This document shows positions 18,245 to 26,311 of a DNA stretch of 64,000 nt, in pieces (positions within the stretch are counted from its first letter, which is position 1; each line of letters starts with the position of its first letter). The position numbers and the translations under genes were made by a program. The notes beneath the pieces are model-generated. The model saw nothing but the letters and a program-made list of their open reading frames with translations, made no database searches and had not been told where the DNA came from. The stretch covers positions 186,001 to 250,000 of the forward strand of contig NZ_JAJIWO010000002.1 in assembly GCF_020880695.1 (NCBI RefSeq). The letters are read 5' to 3'. The DNA comes from Mucilaginibacter sp. UR6-11 (GTDB lineage: Bacteria > Bacteroidota > Bacteroidia > Sphingobacteriales > Sphingobacteriaceae).

Positions 18245-19261
18245 TTAATAAGGGAACCGGTATAATATACCCAAGGCCATGCTTTCTGTACCCTGTGGTT
18301 TAGGATTTGCCGTTTTATCGTAGGTAAATGTCCCGTTTATCGTAACGCTTATCAGCCGGTTTACCCTGGCAGCCAATACGGCGTCAACCCGGTGGGTTAT
18401 AAATGTTATTCGTTTTTCGTAAGGGATGAATAACGCATAACGCGCATTCAGGTGCATATTTCTAGCAATATCTTTATCAAACACCGCAACGACCTGGAAG
18501 GCAAGGTCATTATGGAACTTTTTACCAATAGGCACGCCGTAGTTACCTCCCTGATTATGGTAAAGTGTTGTGTCTACAACAAACGTCTGCCGCGCTGTAC
18601 CGGTACCTATACGCAGATCAAAGTATGGCTTCGGCTTAAACTCAAAACCAACTGATTCAGTTAAATAACCCGGGGCCATAAAGTTTGATATCAGGCGCGA
18701 TGGCCCATTGTCATCATAAATGTATCCTTTATCAAACTGAGATTCGAAGGTTAAGGACCCAAAGAAAAACCAGCTTTTTGACAGCTGCGTAGCTATTTTA
18801 TTGTCTAAAAACAGCCTGTCATTTGATTTACGCGAGCCCTGGCCCTTGTTTTTTGATTTACCATAGATGAAATTCAGCTCGCCCACGTAATCAAGGGCGC
18901 CTTTTCGGTATTCTGTTCTGTAGTCAAAATTTGCTCCCAGCGCTATGGCATTTGTACCGCCTGAACTATAATGATTACTAAATGCAGCCTGATTAAAATT
19001 TATCCCCAGTGATATCCATTTACGCCAGTAGCTTACTCTATAATCAAGCATAGAAACGGGTATTATCTCCTGCTTTATCTGGATAGAACGTGTGCGTACC
19101 GGCAGTGAGTTTTTACGCGGATCAATATGGTATTTATTAATAACCGCGGTGTCTAGCTTAACGCTGTCTTTTTTTAACGAGTCGGCATTCTGCGCGGCTG
19201 CGGGTAAGACGGCCGTCAATAATCCAATAACAACTATATATCCTGGTAGATTTTTTAGCAT
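18245..19261 (-). CDS. DUF3078 domain-containing outer-membrane-type protein
   Basis: With the start at 19261 the protein has about 338 residues: a clean signal peptide (MLKNLPGYIVVIGLLTAVLPAAAQ), then a DUF3078 beta-rich body with alternating aromatic strands (WISLGINFNQAAFSN, SKSWFFFGSLTFESQ) and a C-terminal aromatic LGILYRFPY, as in outer-membrane barrels. Function is unknown. In-frame ATGs at 19312 and 19363 would add a long basic N-terminus and overlap the upstream gene; 19312 would overlap its stop region by 11 nt and cannot be excluded. A hairpin lies between 19312 and 19261 (19267-19292). Confidence 0.75.
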   Translation of the reverse strand: MLKNLPGYIVVIGLLTAVLPAAAQNADSLKKDSVKLDTAVINKYHIDPRKNSLPVRTRSIQIKQEIIPVSMLDYRVSYWRKWISLGINFNQAAFSNHYSSGGTNAIALGANFDYRTEYRKGALDYVGELNFIYGKSKNKGQGSRKSNDRLFLDNKIATQLSKSWFFFGSLTFESQFDKGYIYDDNGPSRLISNFMAPGYLTESVGFEFKPKPYFDLRIGTGTARQTFVVDTTLYHNQGGNYGVPIGKKFHNDLAFQVVAVFDKDIARNMHLNARYALFIPYEKRITFITHRVDAVLAARVNRLISVTINGTFTYDKTANPKPQGTESMALGILYRFPY

Positions 19262-19266
19262 AGACA

Positions 19267-19292
19267 GACAAAGAAAAGAATTTTTCTTTGTC
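19267..19292 (-). promoter_or_regulatory. Hairpin just upstream of the DUF3078 start
   Basis: Arms GACAAAGAAAA (19267-19277) and TTTTCTTTGTC (19282-19292) pair perfectly over 11 bp with a 4-nt loop. It ends 6 nt before the ATG at 19261 and has no T tract in the leftward direction, so it is not a typical terminator. If that ATG is used the hairpin would cover the ribosome site; if the ATG at 19312 is used it is coding sequence. Confidence 0.5.
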
Positions 19293-19301
19293 CATTTAGA
19301 T

Positions 19302-20087
19302 TTATTCTTCATCCGAAGGTTTAATTTCCGGTAATTTTTTTGTTGCACCTTTGTTTTCTTCAAGAGGTAAGACCGTATGAGCCGACGGATTTCGTAAATA
19401 TCTTTTTAAATTGGTGCGGATAGAGGTAATAAATTCATACTCACTGGCATTTGACAGGAAATAATACCCCGGCCGGTATTTAGCCATAAAGTCAACCAGT
19501 GCGGCTCCTTTTAAACCTGTAATCCGCCCTACAAGGGCCTTGTTAAACCGGTAATCTACAACATCCTGCATATAGTCTCCGGCTATTGTTTCGCGCAAAT
19601 GCGCCGCATTACGGCCGCTGCGGCTCAGCATGTTATAAATTGCATCAATACCAAGCCCAACACCTAATCCGGGGGTGAATGTTAAAAAATCATTGTCTGC
19701 CAGCGGGCCATAAGCTTTGCTGTAATCACGTTTTTTGGCCGCCATACGTTTTTCGGGGTCATTGAGCGCGTCAAAAATATTAACCTGCTTTAACTGGATA
19801 GAAACGCGTTTCATATAAACGGCCAATGGCACATAATCTTTTACCATAATGGTATCAGCAAGATGCTCTGTTTGCGAAAAAACCAGCTTATCCCCGGTTT
19901 TTGCTTCAATAGTAAACACTCCGTTAAGGTTGTTATAAACGTATTGGCCGGTAGTTAAATTTAATACATTAACCCTGGCTAGCCTGTCTTTACTATGTTC
20001 ATCAAAAATAATACCCGCAACAGAGGTTTCCTGACCGAGCGCTTTGACAAATAAAATACAAAAGAATAAAATTAATACGGATTTCAT
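19302..20087 (-). CDS. Secreted protein with carboxypeptidase-like regulatory domain
   Basis: The 261-residue protein has a signal peptide (ending near KALGQ) and an N-terminal CarboxypepD_reg-like beta-sandwich (VAGIIFDEHSKDRLARVNVLNLTTGQYVYNNLNGVFTIEA, about 22-60), a domain often found at the start of Bacteroidota surface proteins. The rest, with GPLADNDFLTFTPGLGVGLGIDAIYNMLSRSGR, I do not recognise. It lies in a leftward run after the glucosaminidases and directly before the DUF3078 gene, so an envelope role is plausible. No catalytic motif is seen. Confidence 0.75.
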   Translation of the reverse strand: MKSVLILFFCILFVKALGQETSVAGIIFDEHSKDRLARVNVLNLTTGQYVYNNLNGVFTIEAKTGDKLVFSQTEHLADTIMVKDYVPLAVYMKRVSIQLKQVNIFDALNDPEKRMAAKKRDYSKAYGPLADNDFLTFTPGLGVGLGIDAIYNMLSRSGRNAAHLRETIAGDYMQDVVDYRFNKALVGRITGLKGAALVDFMAKYRPGYYFLSNASEYEFITSIRTNLKRYLRNPSAHTVLPLEENKGATKKLPEIKPSDEE

Positions 20088-20150
20088 TAAAAGCTAAAAC
20101 TAACCGTTTGCTTACGTTGCGCGCAGTATTTAACAATAATTAACAAGCGC

Positions 20151-21041
20151 TTACTTAGCAATCACCAACGTTTGGCCAATTTTAATACTATTGTCGGCCA
20201 TATTGTTCAGGGCCTTAAGCTCATCAACGGTCAATCCAAAACGTTTGGAAATGTTGTATAGTGTGTCGCCCGTTTTTATAGTATACAATTTAGTGGCGGG
20301 GGTGTTTTGCACCAATGAGTCTTTTATGGCTTTGCCGATATTCTGGTTTATTTGCGCGAGCACCCGGTCTTCGCGCTTTATTTTTTGCAGATCGCCTTCC
20401 GGCCGGTCGTATGCATCCAGGTGATATTTCTCAATAACGTTAATTAGCAGCTGCGGGTATTTGGGGTTAGTGGCATAGCCCGCTTGTTTAAGGCCGTTTG
20501 CCCAGCCCTGGTAGTCGTTTTTATCCAGCTCAAACAAAGGCGCATAGCGTTTTCTCTTTAAAAATTCAGAATGATCCCGGAATGAATCCTCCGGCTTGTC
20601 ATAAACCCTGAAACAGTCATTAACCTGATCGTCGTCTTTATAATAGCTTTTGCCTTTCCAATCGCTGGTGCATTTTATGCCGAAGTGGTTATTCGCGATC
20701 CTGGCCAGATCGCCATTACCAAACCCCGATTCAAAAAGCCCCTGCGCCAACGTTATACTGGCAGGTATGCCATATAAATTCATCTCCCTCACTGCAATAG
20801 CCTTAAAGCGTTCAATATAACTGGCAACTGTAAAAGGCACATAGGCTGCAATGGCTTCGCTGCGCTCTTTCTGAATAATTGTATTATTTCTGCGTGCCTC
20901 GTTATTTGAAATAACGGGGACTGATGAAGTATGGGAAACCGCCTTTTTATGAGCGGTGCATGAGGCAAAAAGCATTGCCGCGGTAAATAAAAAGCATAAA
21001 TTTCGCTTTACTACAAAAGCGCAGGGCCTGGCATAGATCAT
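20151..21041 (-). CDS. Glucosaminidase with C-terminal LysM (peptidoglycan hydrolase lipoprotein)
   Basis: The 296-residue protein has a lipoprotein signal (lipobox LFASC near residue 28), a FlgJ/LytG-type N-acetylglucosaminidase domain at about 65-205 (SITLAQGLFESGFGNGDLA with the catalytic Glu, then NNHFGIKC), and a single LysM at about 250-296 (YTIKTGDTLYNISKRFGLTVDELKALN). Such enzymes cleave the glycan strand after GlcNAc during growth or division. The paralogue at 21061 precedes it by 19 nt in the same operon. Confidence 0.9.
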   Translation of the reverse strand: MIYARPCAFVVKRNLCFLFTAAMLFASCTAHKKAVSHTSSVPVISNNEARRNNTIIQKERSEAIAAYVPFTVASYIERFKAIAVREMNLYGIPASITLAQGLFESGFGNGDLARIANNHFGIKCTSDWKGKSYYKDDDQVNDCFRVYDKPEDSFRDHSEFLKRKRYAPLFELDKNDYQGWANGLKQAGYATNPKYPQLLINVIEKYHLDAYDRPEGDLQKIKREDRVLAQINQNIGKAIKDSLVQNTPATKLYTIKTGDTLYNISKRFGLTVDELKALNNMADNSIKIGQTLVIAK

Positions 21042-21060
21042 TCTGCCAAAAATAAGTTTA

Positions 21061-21621
21061 TTACTTTAAATAAATACTGGAGGGATCGTTTTGTGCTGTC
21101 TGGGGCAATTGTGCCTCGTCTTCCGGGGTTTGATCCAGCTCATTCAGTTGGTATTTGCGTATGATAGCTATCACTTGCGACGCCCATTTTTTGCTGCTGG
21201 CATAACCGCTGCGCTGGATGCTTTTAACCCATTTTTCGTAGTCATACAAGCTTAACTGGTCTGACAGGCGGCCCAATTGCTGGCGATGGGTAATGATACG
21301 GGCAAAGTCGTCAAAAGACTCCAGAATTGAATCGTACTTTTTATAGGCCGATGTTATCCTCTTATTGTTTTTATAGTATACAGTAGTACTGCCCCCTTTA
21401 AAACCAAACTGGTTGTTAAGACTTTTGGCTACGTTGCTGTTTCCGTTGCCCGACTCATGCATGGCTATGCCTAAAATTATGCTGGCCGGGATCCCGGTTT
21501 CGTGCATAATTTGTATGGCATTATCTTTGAACTGTTCGATGTAAGATTTTGAAGTGTTCTTTTGGGCAAACGCGGTAATGGATGATATTAGCAGCGTTGT
21601 AATCAGTAAGGTTTTCTTCAT
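21061..21621 (-). CDS. Glucosaminidase domain protein (FlgJ-like), secreted
   Basis: The 186-residue protein has a signal peptide (ending near ITAFAQ) and one glucosaminidase domain with SIILGIAMHESGNGNSNVAKSLNNQFGFKGG, where HES carries the catalytic Glu. It lacks LysM, unlike the neighbouring paralogue 19 nt downstream, so it may act without its own peptidoglycan anchor. It begins 2 nt after the O-methyltransferase gene, indicating a common transcript. Confidence 0.9.
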   Translation of the reverse strand: MKKTLLITTLLISSITAFAQKNTSKSYIEQFKDNAIQIMHETGIPASIILGIAMHESGNGNSNVAKSLNNQFGFKGGSTTVYYKNNKRITSAYKKYDSILESFDDFARIITHRQQLGRLSDQLSLYDYEKWVKSIQRSGYASSKKWASQVIAIIRKYQLNELDQTPEDEAQLPQTAQNDPSSIYLK

Positions 21622-21623
21622 AA

Positions 21624-22262
21624 TTATTTTTTTCTGATGAGCAATACACCGTCGCGCACAGGCAGGATGAGTTTTTCAACCCTTGTGTCAACAGCGATCC
21701 TGTCATTTAGTTTGCGGAAGCTTTCGGTATCGGCGTCTTTTTCGGTGCCATATACTTTCCCTTTCCACAAAACATTGTCAATTATTATTAATCCTCCGGA
21801 CCTGACTTTGTCAAATATTAACTCAAAATAAAGTAAATTATTCTTTTTATCCGCATCAATAAACACGATATCGAATACTTCGGTGCTTAAAGTGCCTATT
21901 ACATGCTCTGCAGGGCCAAAATGCAGCTTTATTTTTTTTTCCACATCTGTTAGTGAAAAATGCTTTTTAAGCATTTCTTCTAATTCGTGGTTAACTTCTA
22001 TGGTGTGGATTATGCCGTCTTCGGCAAGCCCTTCGGCCAGGCAAATGGTAGCGTAGCCGGTAAATGTGCCTATTTCCAAAATACGTTTTGGCTGCATCAT
22101 TTTGCTGAGCATGCTCAGCAACCTTCCCTGATAATGGCCCGACAGCATATTGGGCTTTAGCACCTTTAAATAGGTTTCTCTGTTTATAAATTGCAGGGCC
22201 TCCGGTTCCGGCTCGCAATGGTCATCAAGATAGGATTGTAAGTCGCCTGGCAAAATTTCCAT
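21624..22262 (-). CDS. O-methyltransferase, class I SAM-dependent (COG4122)
   Basis: The 212-residue protein has the SAM motif I ILEIGTFTGYATICLAEGL (about 60-78), the acidic VNHELEEML, and the metal-binding motif IDADKKNNLLYFE and IDNVLWKGKV typical of cation-dependent O-methyltransferases of the CCoAMT type. These methylate catechol-like or other small hydroxyl substrates; the natural bacterial substrate is unknown. It lies 24 nt after ruvX and 2 nt before the glucosaminidase gene. Confidence 0.9.
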   Translation of the reverse strand: MEILPGDLQSYLDDHCEPEPEALQFINRETYLKVLKPNMLSGHYQGRLLSMLSKMMQPKRILEIGTFTGYATICLAEGLAEDGIIHTIEVNHELEEMLKKHFSLTDVEKKIKLHFGPAEHVIGTLSTEVFDIVFIDADKKNNLLYFELIFDKVRSGGLIIIDNVLWKGKVYGTEKDADTESFRKLNDRIAVDTRVEKLILPVRDGVLLIRKK

Positions 22263-22286
22263 GAGGCAAAGGTAAGCATTTTGAAA

Positions 22287-22697
22287 TTAATGGGTTTTCT
22301 CCATCCAGCTCTGCAAGAGTATCACCGCCGAAATATTATCAACCAGCTCTTTATTCTGGCGTGCTTTTTTCCCCATACCGCTTTGCGCAATCGTTGCCGA
22401 GGCCATTTTTGAAGTGAAGCGCTCGTCCATCATCTCAACCGGGATCTGCGGGAAATTTTTTTTAAGCAAGCCGGCAAAGCCCTTTACGTGCGGGGCCGAT
22501 TGTGAAGGCGTATTATTCATTTGCTTGGGCTCGCCAAGGATAAAGCGCTCAACGGGTTCGGCAGCCAGGTATTTTTTTAAAAACTCAATGATCTGGGTTG
22601 GGTGTATGGTATCCAATCCGGTCGCTATAATCTGTAACGGATCGGTCACCGCTATGCCAATGCGTTTGGTGCCGTAATCAAAGGCCATAATTCTCAT
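22287..22697 (-). CDS. ruvX: Putative pre-16S rRNA nuclease / Holliday junction resolvase RuvX (YqgF)
   Basis: The 136-residue protein starts with the family hallmark AFDYGTKRIGIAVTDP (active-site Asp about residue 6), has ILGEPKQMN and VEMMDERFTSKMA, and a final Asp in ELVDNISAVILLQ. The RNase H-like fold fits maturation of the 16S rRNA 5' end (YqgF) with a debated role in recombination. It is the first gene of a leftward operon of envelope enzymes. A promoter with both elements lies at 22749-22782. Confidence 0.95.
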   Translation of the reverse strand: MRIMAFDYGTKRIGIAVTDPLQIIATGLDTIHPTQIIEFLKKYLAAEPVERFILGEPKQMNNTPSQSAPHVKGFAGLLKKNFPQIPVEMMDERFTSKMASATIAQSGMGKKARQNKELVDNISAVILLQSWMEKTH

Positions 22698-22719
22698 GGC
22701 TTCGCTGTGATTGGTGATC

Positions 22720-22803
22720 GGTGATTAGAGATTAGACCTGTCATGCAGCAAATATAGCTTATTGCGTTATTTGTTGGTCAAAAACAACCAATCTCTAATC
22801 ACC
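22720..22803. repeat. Inverted repeat of ATTAGAGATT-type sequence
   Basis: GGTGATTAGAGATT (22720-22733) and its exact complement AATCTCTAATCACC (22790-22803) face each other across 56 nt. Further degenerate copies of the same motif (GATTGGTGATC left, CCAATCTTTAATCTCTT right) flank each arm. The element fills the divergent ruvX/holB gap and encloses the ruvX promoter. It looks like a small REP or MITE-like repeat. Confidence 0.7.
22749..22782 (-). promoter_or_regulatory. Promoter of the ruvX operon
   Basis: The minus strand has TTTG (22782-22779), 22 nt, then TATATTTG (22756-22749), matching the Bacteroidota -33/-7 pattern. A transcript start near 22743 would leave a leader of about 45 nt before the ruvX ATG. 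Confidence 0.6.
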
Positions 22804-22842
22804 AATCTTTAATCTCTTAAATCTAATTATTACCTTGCACCA

Positions 22843-23988
22843 ATGCAGTTTAAACAAATAGTGGGGCAGGCAGCCATAAAGCAACGGTTGATCAACTCGG
22901 TAAATGAGAACCGGGTTAGTCACGCGCAGCTTTTTTTGGGCCCTGAGGGATCAGGAAACCTGGCGCTGGCTGTCGCTTATGCGCAGTACCTGTCTTGCTT
23001 GGATAAACAGGCTGATGATTCGTGCGGCGAATGTTCATCGTGCCGCAAGTATCAAAAACTGATGCATCCCGATCTGCATTTTTCTTATCCTTTTTTCGCC
23101 AAGCATAAAGATGATACCGCTATTACCTTTATTGAACAATGGCGCGATGCTTTTTTGGCCTGGCCTTACCTTAATTTAGATATCTGGCGCGGATACCTTG
23201 ATGCCGAAAACAAACAGGCTAATATTAATATTGCCGAGTGCCACCAGATCATCAAAAAATTAAGCTTTAAACCGTTTGAGTCTGATTATAAAATACTGAT
23301 CCTTTGGCTACCCGAATACCTGGACAAAGAGGGTAACGCCCTGCTTAAAATTATTGAGGAGCCACAGCCAAACACTTTGTTTTTGTTGGTAGCTCAAAAC
23401 CAGGATCAAATTTTAAATACCATCTTATCACGTACACAACTGATAAAAATACCGGCGCTGGGGTACGAAGAAATTAAGGAAAACTTAATCAGCCATCATC
23501 ACCAAACAGAAAATGCCGCTGCTGAGATTGCCTATTTAAGTAACGGCAATTTAACTGACGCGCTGATTATGCTGCAACAGGATAATAAAAGCTATCATGC
23601 TTTATTTGTACAATGGTTGCGCCTATGCTTCGCCAATAAAGGGATAGAACTTGTTGCCTTTGTTGATCAGCTTTCAAAGATGGGTCGCGAAAATCAAAAA
23701 AACTTTTTACGCTACGGCATAAGTTTTATAAGAGAGTGTTGCCTGCTGATAGCCGGAGCGGGCGAATTGGTGCATTTGCCGGCTGCCGAGCTTGAAACGG
23801 CACAAAAACTAACTGCCATAATGAATATTTCCATGAACCAGGCCATTATTGCCGAATTGGAAAAGGCACATTATCACGTAGAAAGAAATGCAAACCCTAA
23901 AATTTTATTTTTAGATGTATCTTTACAAATTATGAGTTTTTTAAAACTTAAGTCAAGCCCGCAAGGGAATCAATATATAGCGAATTAA
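22843..23988 (+). CDS. holB: DNA polymerase III subunit delta' (HolB-like clamp loader subunit)
   Basis: The 381-residue protein has the clamp-loader AAA+ fold: IVGQAAIKQRL at the start, the degenerate P-loop GPEGSGNLALA, the zinc-binding CGECSSCRKYQKLMHPDLHFSYP (about 63-85), EGNALLKIIEEPQPNTLFLLVA and ILSRTQ (arginine-finger SRT motif). The P-loop lacks the usual GKT, consistent with delta' not hydrolysing ATP. It loads the sliding clamp at replication forks. It heads a rightward run with ricT and gldH (2-3 nt gaps). Confidence 0.93.
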   Translation: MQFKQIVGQAAIKQRLINSVNENRVSHAQLFLGPEGSGNLALAVAYAQYLSCLDKQADDSCGECSSCRKYQKLMHPDLHFSYPFFAKHKDDTAITFIEQWRDAFLAWPYLNLDIWRGYLDAENKQANINIAECHQIIKKLSFKPFESDYKILILWLPEYLDKEGNALLKIIEEPQPNTLFLLVAQNQDQILNTILSRTQLIKIPALGYEEIKENLISHHHQTENAAAEIAYLSNGNLTDALIMLQQDNKSYHALFVQWLRLCFANKGIELVAFVDQLSKMGRENQKNFLRYGISFIRECCLLIAGAGELVHLPAAELETAQKLTAIMNISMNQAIIAELEKAHYHVERNANPKILFLDVSLQIMSFLKLKSSPQGNQYIAN

Positions 23989-23990
23989 TT

Positions 23991-25358
23991 ATGGGATGTG
24001 GAAGTTGCTCAACGGGGGGTGGATGCTCGCCGGCAGGCTGCAAAAGTAATGGCTCATGCCTTACAAACGGATGCAGTAAATTAGATGTTTACGACTGGCT
24101 GTCACATATGGATATGCCTGTTAATTATAAGCCTTTTCCAATTGTTGAGATAAAATTTAAAGGTTCACGTAAAGAGTTCTTTTTAAATAACGATAATATT
24201 TACCTGGAAAACGGCGACCTGGTGGTGGTTGAGGCTACTACCGGCGGCTATGATATTGGCCACGTATCCATAACCGGCGAACTGGTGCGCATGCAAATGG
24301 TTAAGCGCCGGGTAAAAGAGGAAGATGTTTTAAAGAAGATCTATCGCCGGGCAACGCCTGCCGATGTGGATAAGTGGAAGGCGGCTAAGGATATGGAATG
24401 GGAAACCATGCACAGCGCGCGCAAGCTGGCGCTAAGCCTTAATCTGTCGATGAAGTTAAGCGACGTGGATTACCAGGCAGATAAAAGCAAAGCCACCTTT
24501 TACTATACGGCCGAGGGCCGCGTGGATTTCAGGGAACTGATCAAAAAAATGGCAGAGACCTTCCGCATTCGTATCGAGATGCGCCAGATCGGGATGCGCC
24601 AGGAAGCCAGCCGCTTGGGCGGTATTGGTTCATGCGGGCGCGAATTGTGCTGCTCTACCTGGTTAACCGACTTTAAAACCGTTTCAACCTCCGCTGCGCG
24701 TTATCAAAATCTGTCTCTTAATACCTTAAAGCTTGCCGGCCAATGCGGTAAATTAAAGTGTTGCTTAAATTATGAGCTGGACACTTATATGGATGCATTA
24801 AAACATATCCCTGAAAATGTAAATTACCTTAAAACCCTTAAAGGCGAGGCCCGCCTGCAAAAAACAGATATCTTTAAAAAGCAGATGTGGTTTAGCTATC
24901 CTCGCGAAGAATCATGGATAGCCGTGCCCTTGGCCCGGGTTAAAGAGATACAGCAAATGAACCGGGACGGAGTATTGCCCGACGATTTACTGGTATTTGT
25001 TGAGATTGAAAACGAACCGGTAAAAGCGCCTGACTACGAAAATGTTGTCGGCCAGGACAGCCTTACCCGTTTGGATGAGCGCAACCGCAATACCAATAAA
25101 AAGAAAAACAAAAATCGTAATAAAAACAAGCCGAACCCTAATGGCAGCCCTAACAGCAGCCAACCGCGGGCGGCGAATGTTGCGGCGCAGCCAAACACTG
25201 CCGGGCAACAAAATACAGGCGGGCAGCCAAGACCACAGGGCCAGCGGCCCGAAGGGGGAAATAATAATCCGAATCGTAACAGAAACCGAAATAGGAACAG
25301 GCCGAACCGACCGGATGGAAATCGCGGCGAGGGCGGGGGCGACAAACCAACACCGTAA
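23991..25358 (+). CDS. ricT: PSP1/RicT (YaaT-like) regulatory iron-sulfur-type protein
   Basis: The 455-residue protein opens with six cysteines in its first 28 residues (MGCGSCSTGGGCSPAGC onward). The PSP1 domain follows at about 45-300 with SRLGGIGSCGRELCCSTWL and LAGQCGKLKCCLNYE, the conserved Cys-rich core. In Bacillus, RicT works with RicA and RicF in mRNA processing and binds iron-sulfur clusters. From about 345 to the end the protein is a low-complexity Asn/Arg/Pro/Gly tail, probably disordered and perhaps RNA-binding. It starts 2 nt after holB and is followed by gldH 3 nt on. Confidence 0.9.
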   Translation: MGCGSCSTGGGCSPAGCKSNGSCLTNGCSKLDVYDWLSHMDMPVNYKPFPIVEIKFKGSRKEFFLNNDNIYLENGDLVVVEATTGGYDIGHVSITGELVRMQMVKRRVKEEDVLKKIYRRATPADVDKWKAAKDMEWETMHSARKLALSLNLSMKLSDVDYQADKSKATFYYTAEGRVDFRELIKKMAETFRIRIEMRQIGMRQEASRLGGIGSCGRELCCSTWLTDFKTVSTSAARYQNLSLNTLKLAGQCGKLKCCLNYELDTYMDALKHIPENVNYLKTLKGEARLQKTDIFKKQMWFSYPREESWIAVPLARVKEIQQMNRDGVLPDDLLVFVEIENEPVKAPDYENVVGQDSLTRLDERNRNTNKKKNKNRNKNKPNPNGSPNSSQPRAANVAAQPNTAGQQNTGGQPRPQGQRPEGGNNNPNRNRNRNRNRPNRPDGNRGEGGGDKPTP

Positions 25359-25361
25359 GCA

Positions 25362-25853
25362 ATGAAAAGCGCGTTAAAATATTTACTGCCCGTTATGGCA
25401 GCCTTTGTAGGGCTGGGCTGGGCTGGCTGTACAGACCCCGCCGCGGTTATCGATCAAAACACGGAGATTGTTAACAATAACTGGGCCTATACCAATAAAA
25501 TAAACCATACCGTTAAAATTGACAATGAGCAAATTGCTTATAACTTATATTTTAACCTGCGGGTAACCGGCGATTATAAGTATTCAAACCTGTTTGTACT
25601 GGTTCATCAAACCAACCCGGATAAAAAAACAACTACTACCCGGTACGAACTTAAACTGGCCAATGCCGACGGGGAGTGGCTGGGACAGGGTTCGGGTAAC
25701 CTGTATAGTTTCCAGATTCCTTTTAAACTGGATTATAAATTCCCGGCCAAAGGCACTTATATATTCCAGATAGAACAAAATATGCGTGATAATCCACTGC
25801 GTGAGATCAGCGACGTGGGCCTGCGGGTTGAAAAGGCAGAAAAGGCCAATTAA
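25362..25853 (+). CDS. gldH: Gliding motility lipoprotein GldH
   Basis: The 163-residue lipoprotein has lipobox GWAGC (Cys about 23) and the GldH pattern NNNWAYTNKI, YNLYFNLRVTGDYKYSNLFVLV and LYSFQIPFKLDYKFPAKGTYIFQIEQNMRDNPL. GldH is needed for gliding and the associated type IX secretion phenotype in Flavobacterium johnsoniae, though homologues also occur in non-gliding relatives. Its location directly after ricT is, to my knowledge, a conserved order in the phylum. Confidence 0.93.
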   Translation: MKSALKYLLPVMAAFVGLGWAGCTDPAAVIDQNTEIVNNNWAYTNKINHTVKIDNEQIAYNLYFNLRVTGDYKYSNLFVLVHQTNPDKKTTTTRYELKLANADGEWLGQGSGNLYSFQIPFKLDYKFPAKGTYIFQIEQNMRDNPLREISDVGLRVEKAEKAN

Positions 25854-25902
25854 TTATATCAAAACCGCGGCATATCCCGTTTGTTAAATAAAACTTACGG
25901 CT

Positions 25903-26154
25903 ATGAAAAAGATATTTGCTATCCTGATTATACCTGTTCTCTCCTTATTTATTGCTTGTAACGGCGCCCGGCACAAAACCGGCGATGATAAACCCGATAC
26001 CGGCTCAAATCATGGTTCCTCCGGGGCTTCTGATACCATAAACGGATCAGCCGCCCCATTTGCCGAGTCAACCAACGGAACAGATACCAGCAGCGACGGA
26101 CATGGCGTTGATGATCCTTTGGTTGATACCGCAAAACCTAAAAAGCATAAGTAA
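25903..26154 (+). CDS. Small lipoprotein, hypothetical
   Basis: The 83-residue protein has a lipoprotein signal (MKKIFAILIIPVLSLFIAC, Cys19) followed by a Ser/Thr/Gly/Asp-rich hydrophilic tail ending in basic KPKKHK. No domain is recognised. It lies 49 nt after gldH and may be cotranscribed. The tail is of low complexity and probably disordered. Confidence 0.65.
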   Translation: MKKIFAILIIPVLSLFIACNGARHKTGDDKPDTGSNHGSSGASDTINGSAAPFAESTNGTDTSSDGHGVDDPLVDTAKPKKHK

Positions 26155-26277
26155 ATGTGCAGATGCATATATATGCAGATGTGCGGATAAACTAATTTGC
26201 AGACGCATGGTTATTGCTTTGTTCTCTTGCTTATAATCCTTTCTTGCGCATCTCGCTATTTGCACATTCGCACATTT
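26153..26277. repeat. GTGCAAATGTGC-type inverted repeat between the small lipoprotein and rmuC
   Basis: AAATGTGC at 26153-26160 and GCACATTT at 26270-26277 are reverse complements at the ends of the gap. Just inside them are degenerate copies of a GCAGATG/TGCAAAT unit (GCAGATGCATATATATGCAGATGTGC on the left in two parts, ATTTGCACATTCGC on the right). No gene is present in the gap. This looks like another small dispersed repeat. Confidence 0.55.
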
Positions 26278-26311
26278 TATCTACCTTCGTTTTGCTAATA
26301 TTTTTATCAAA

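Noticed and set aside
24987..25365. Several overlapping frames opposite the C-terminal part of ricT
   Set aside because: They mirror the low-complexity Asn/Arg/Pro codons of ricT; compositional artefacts.
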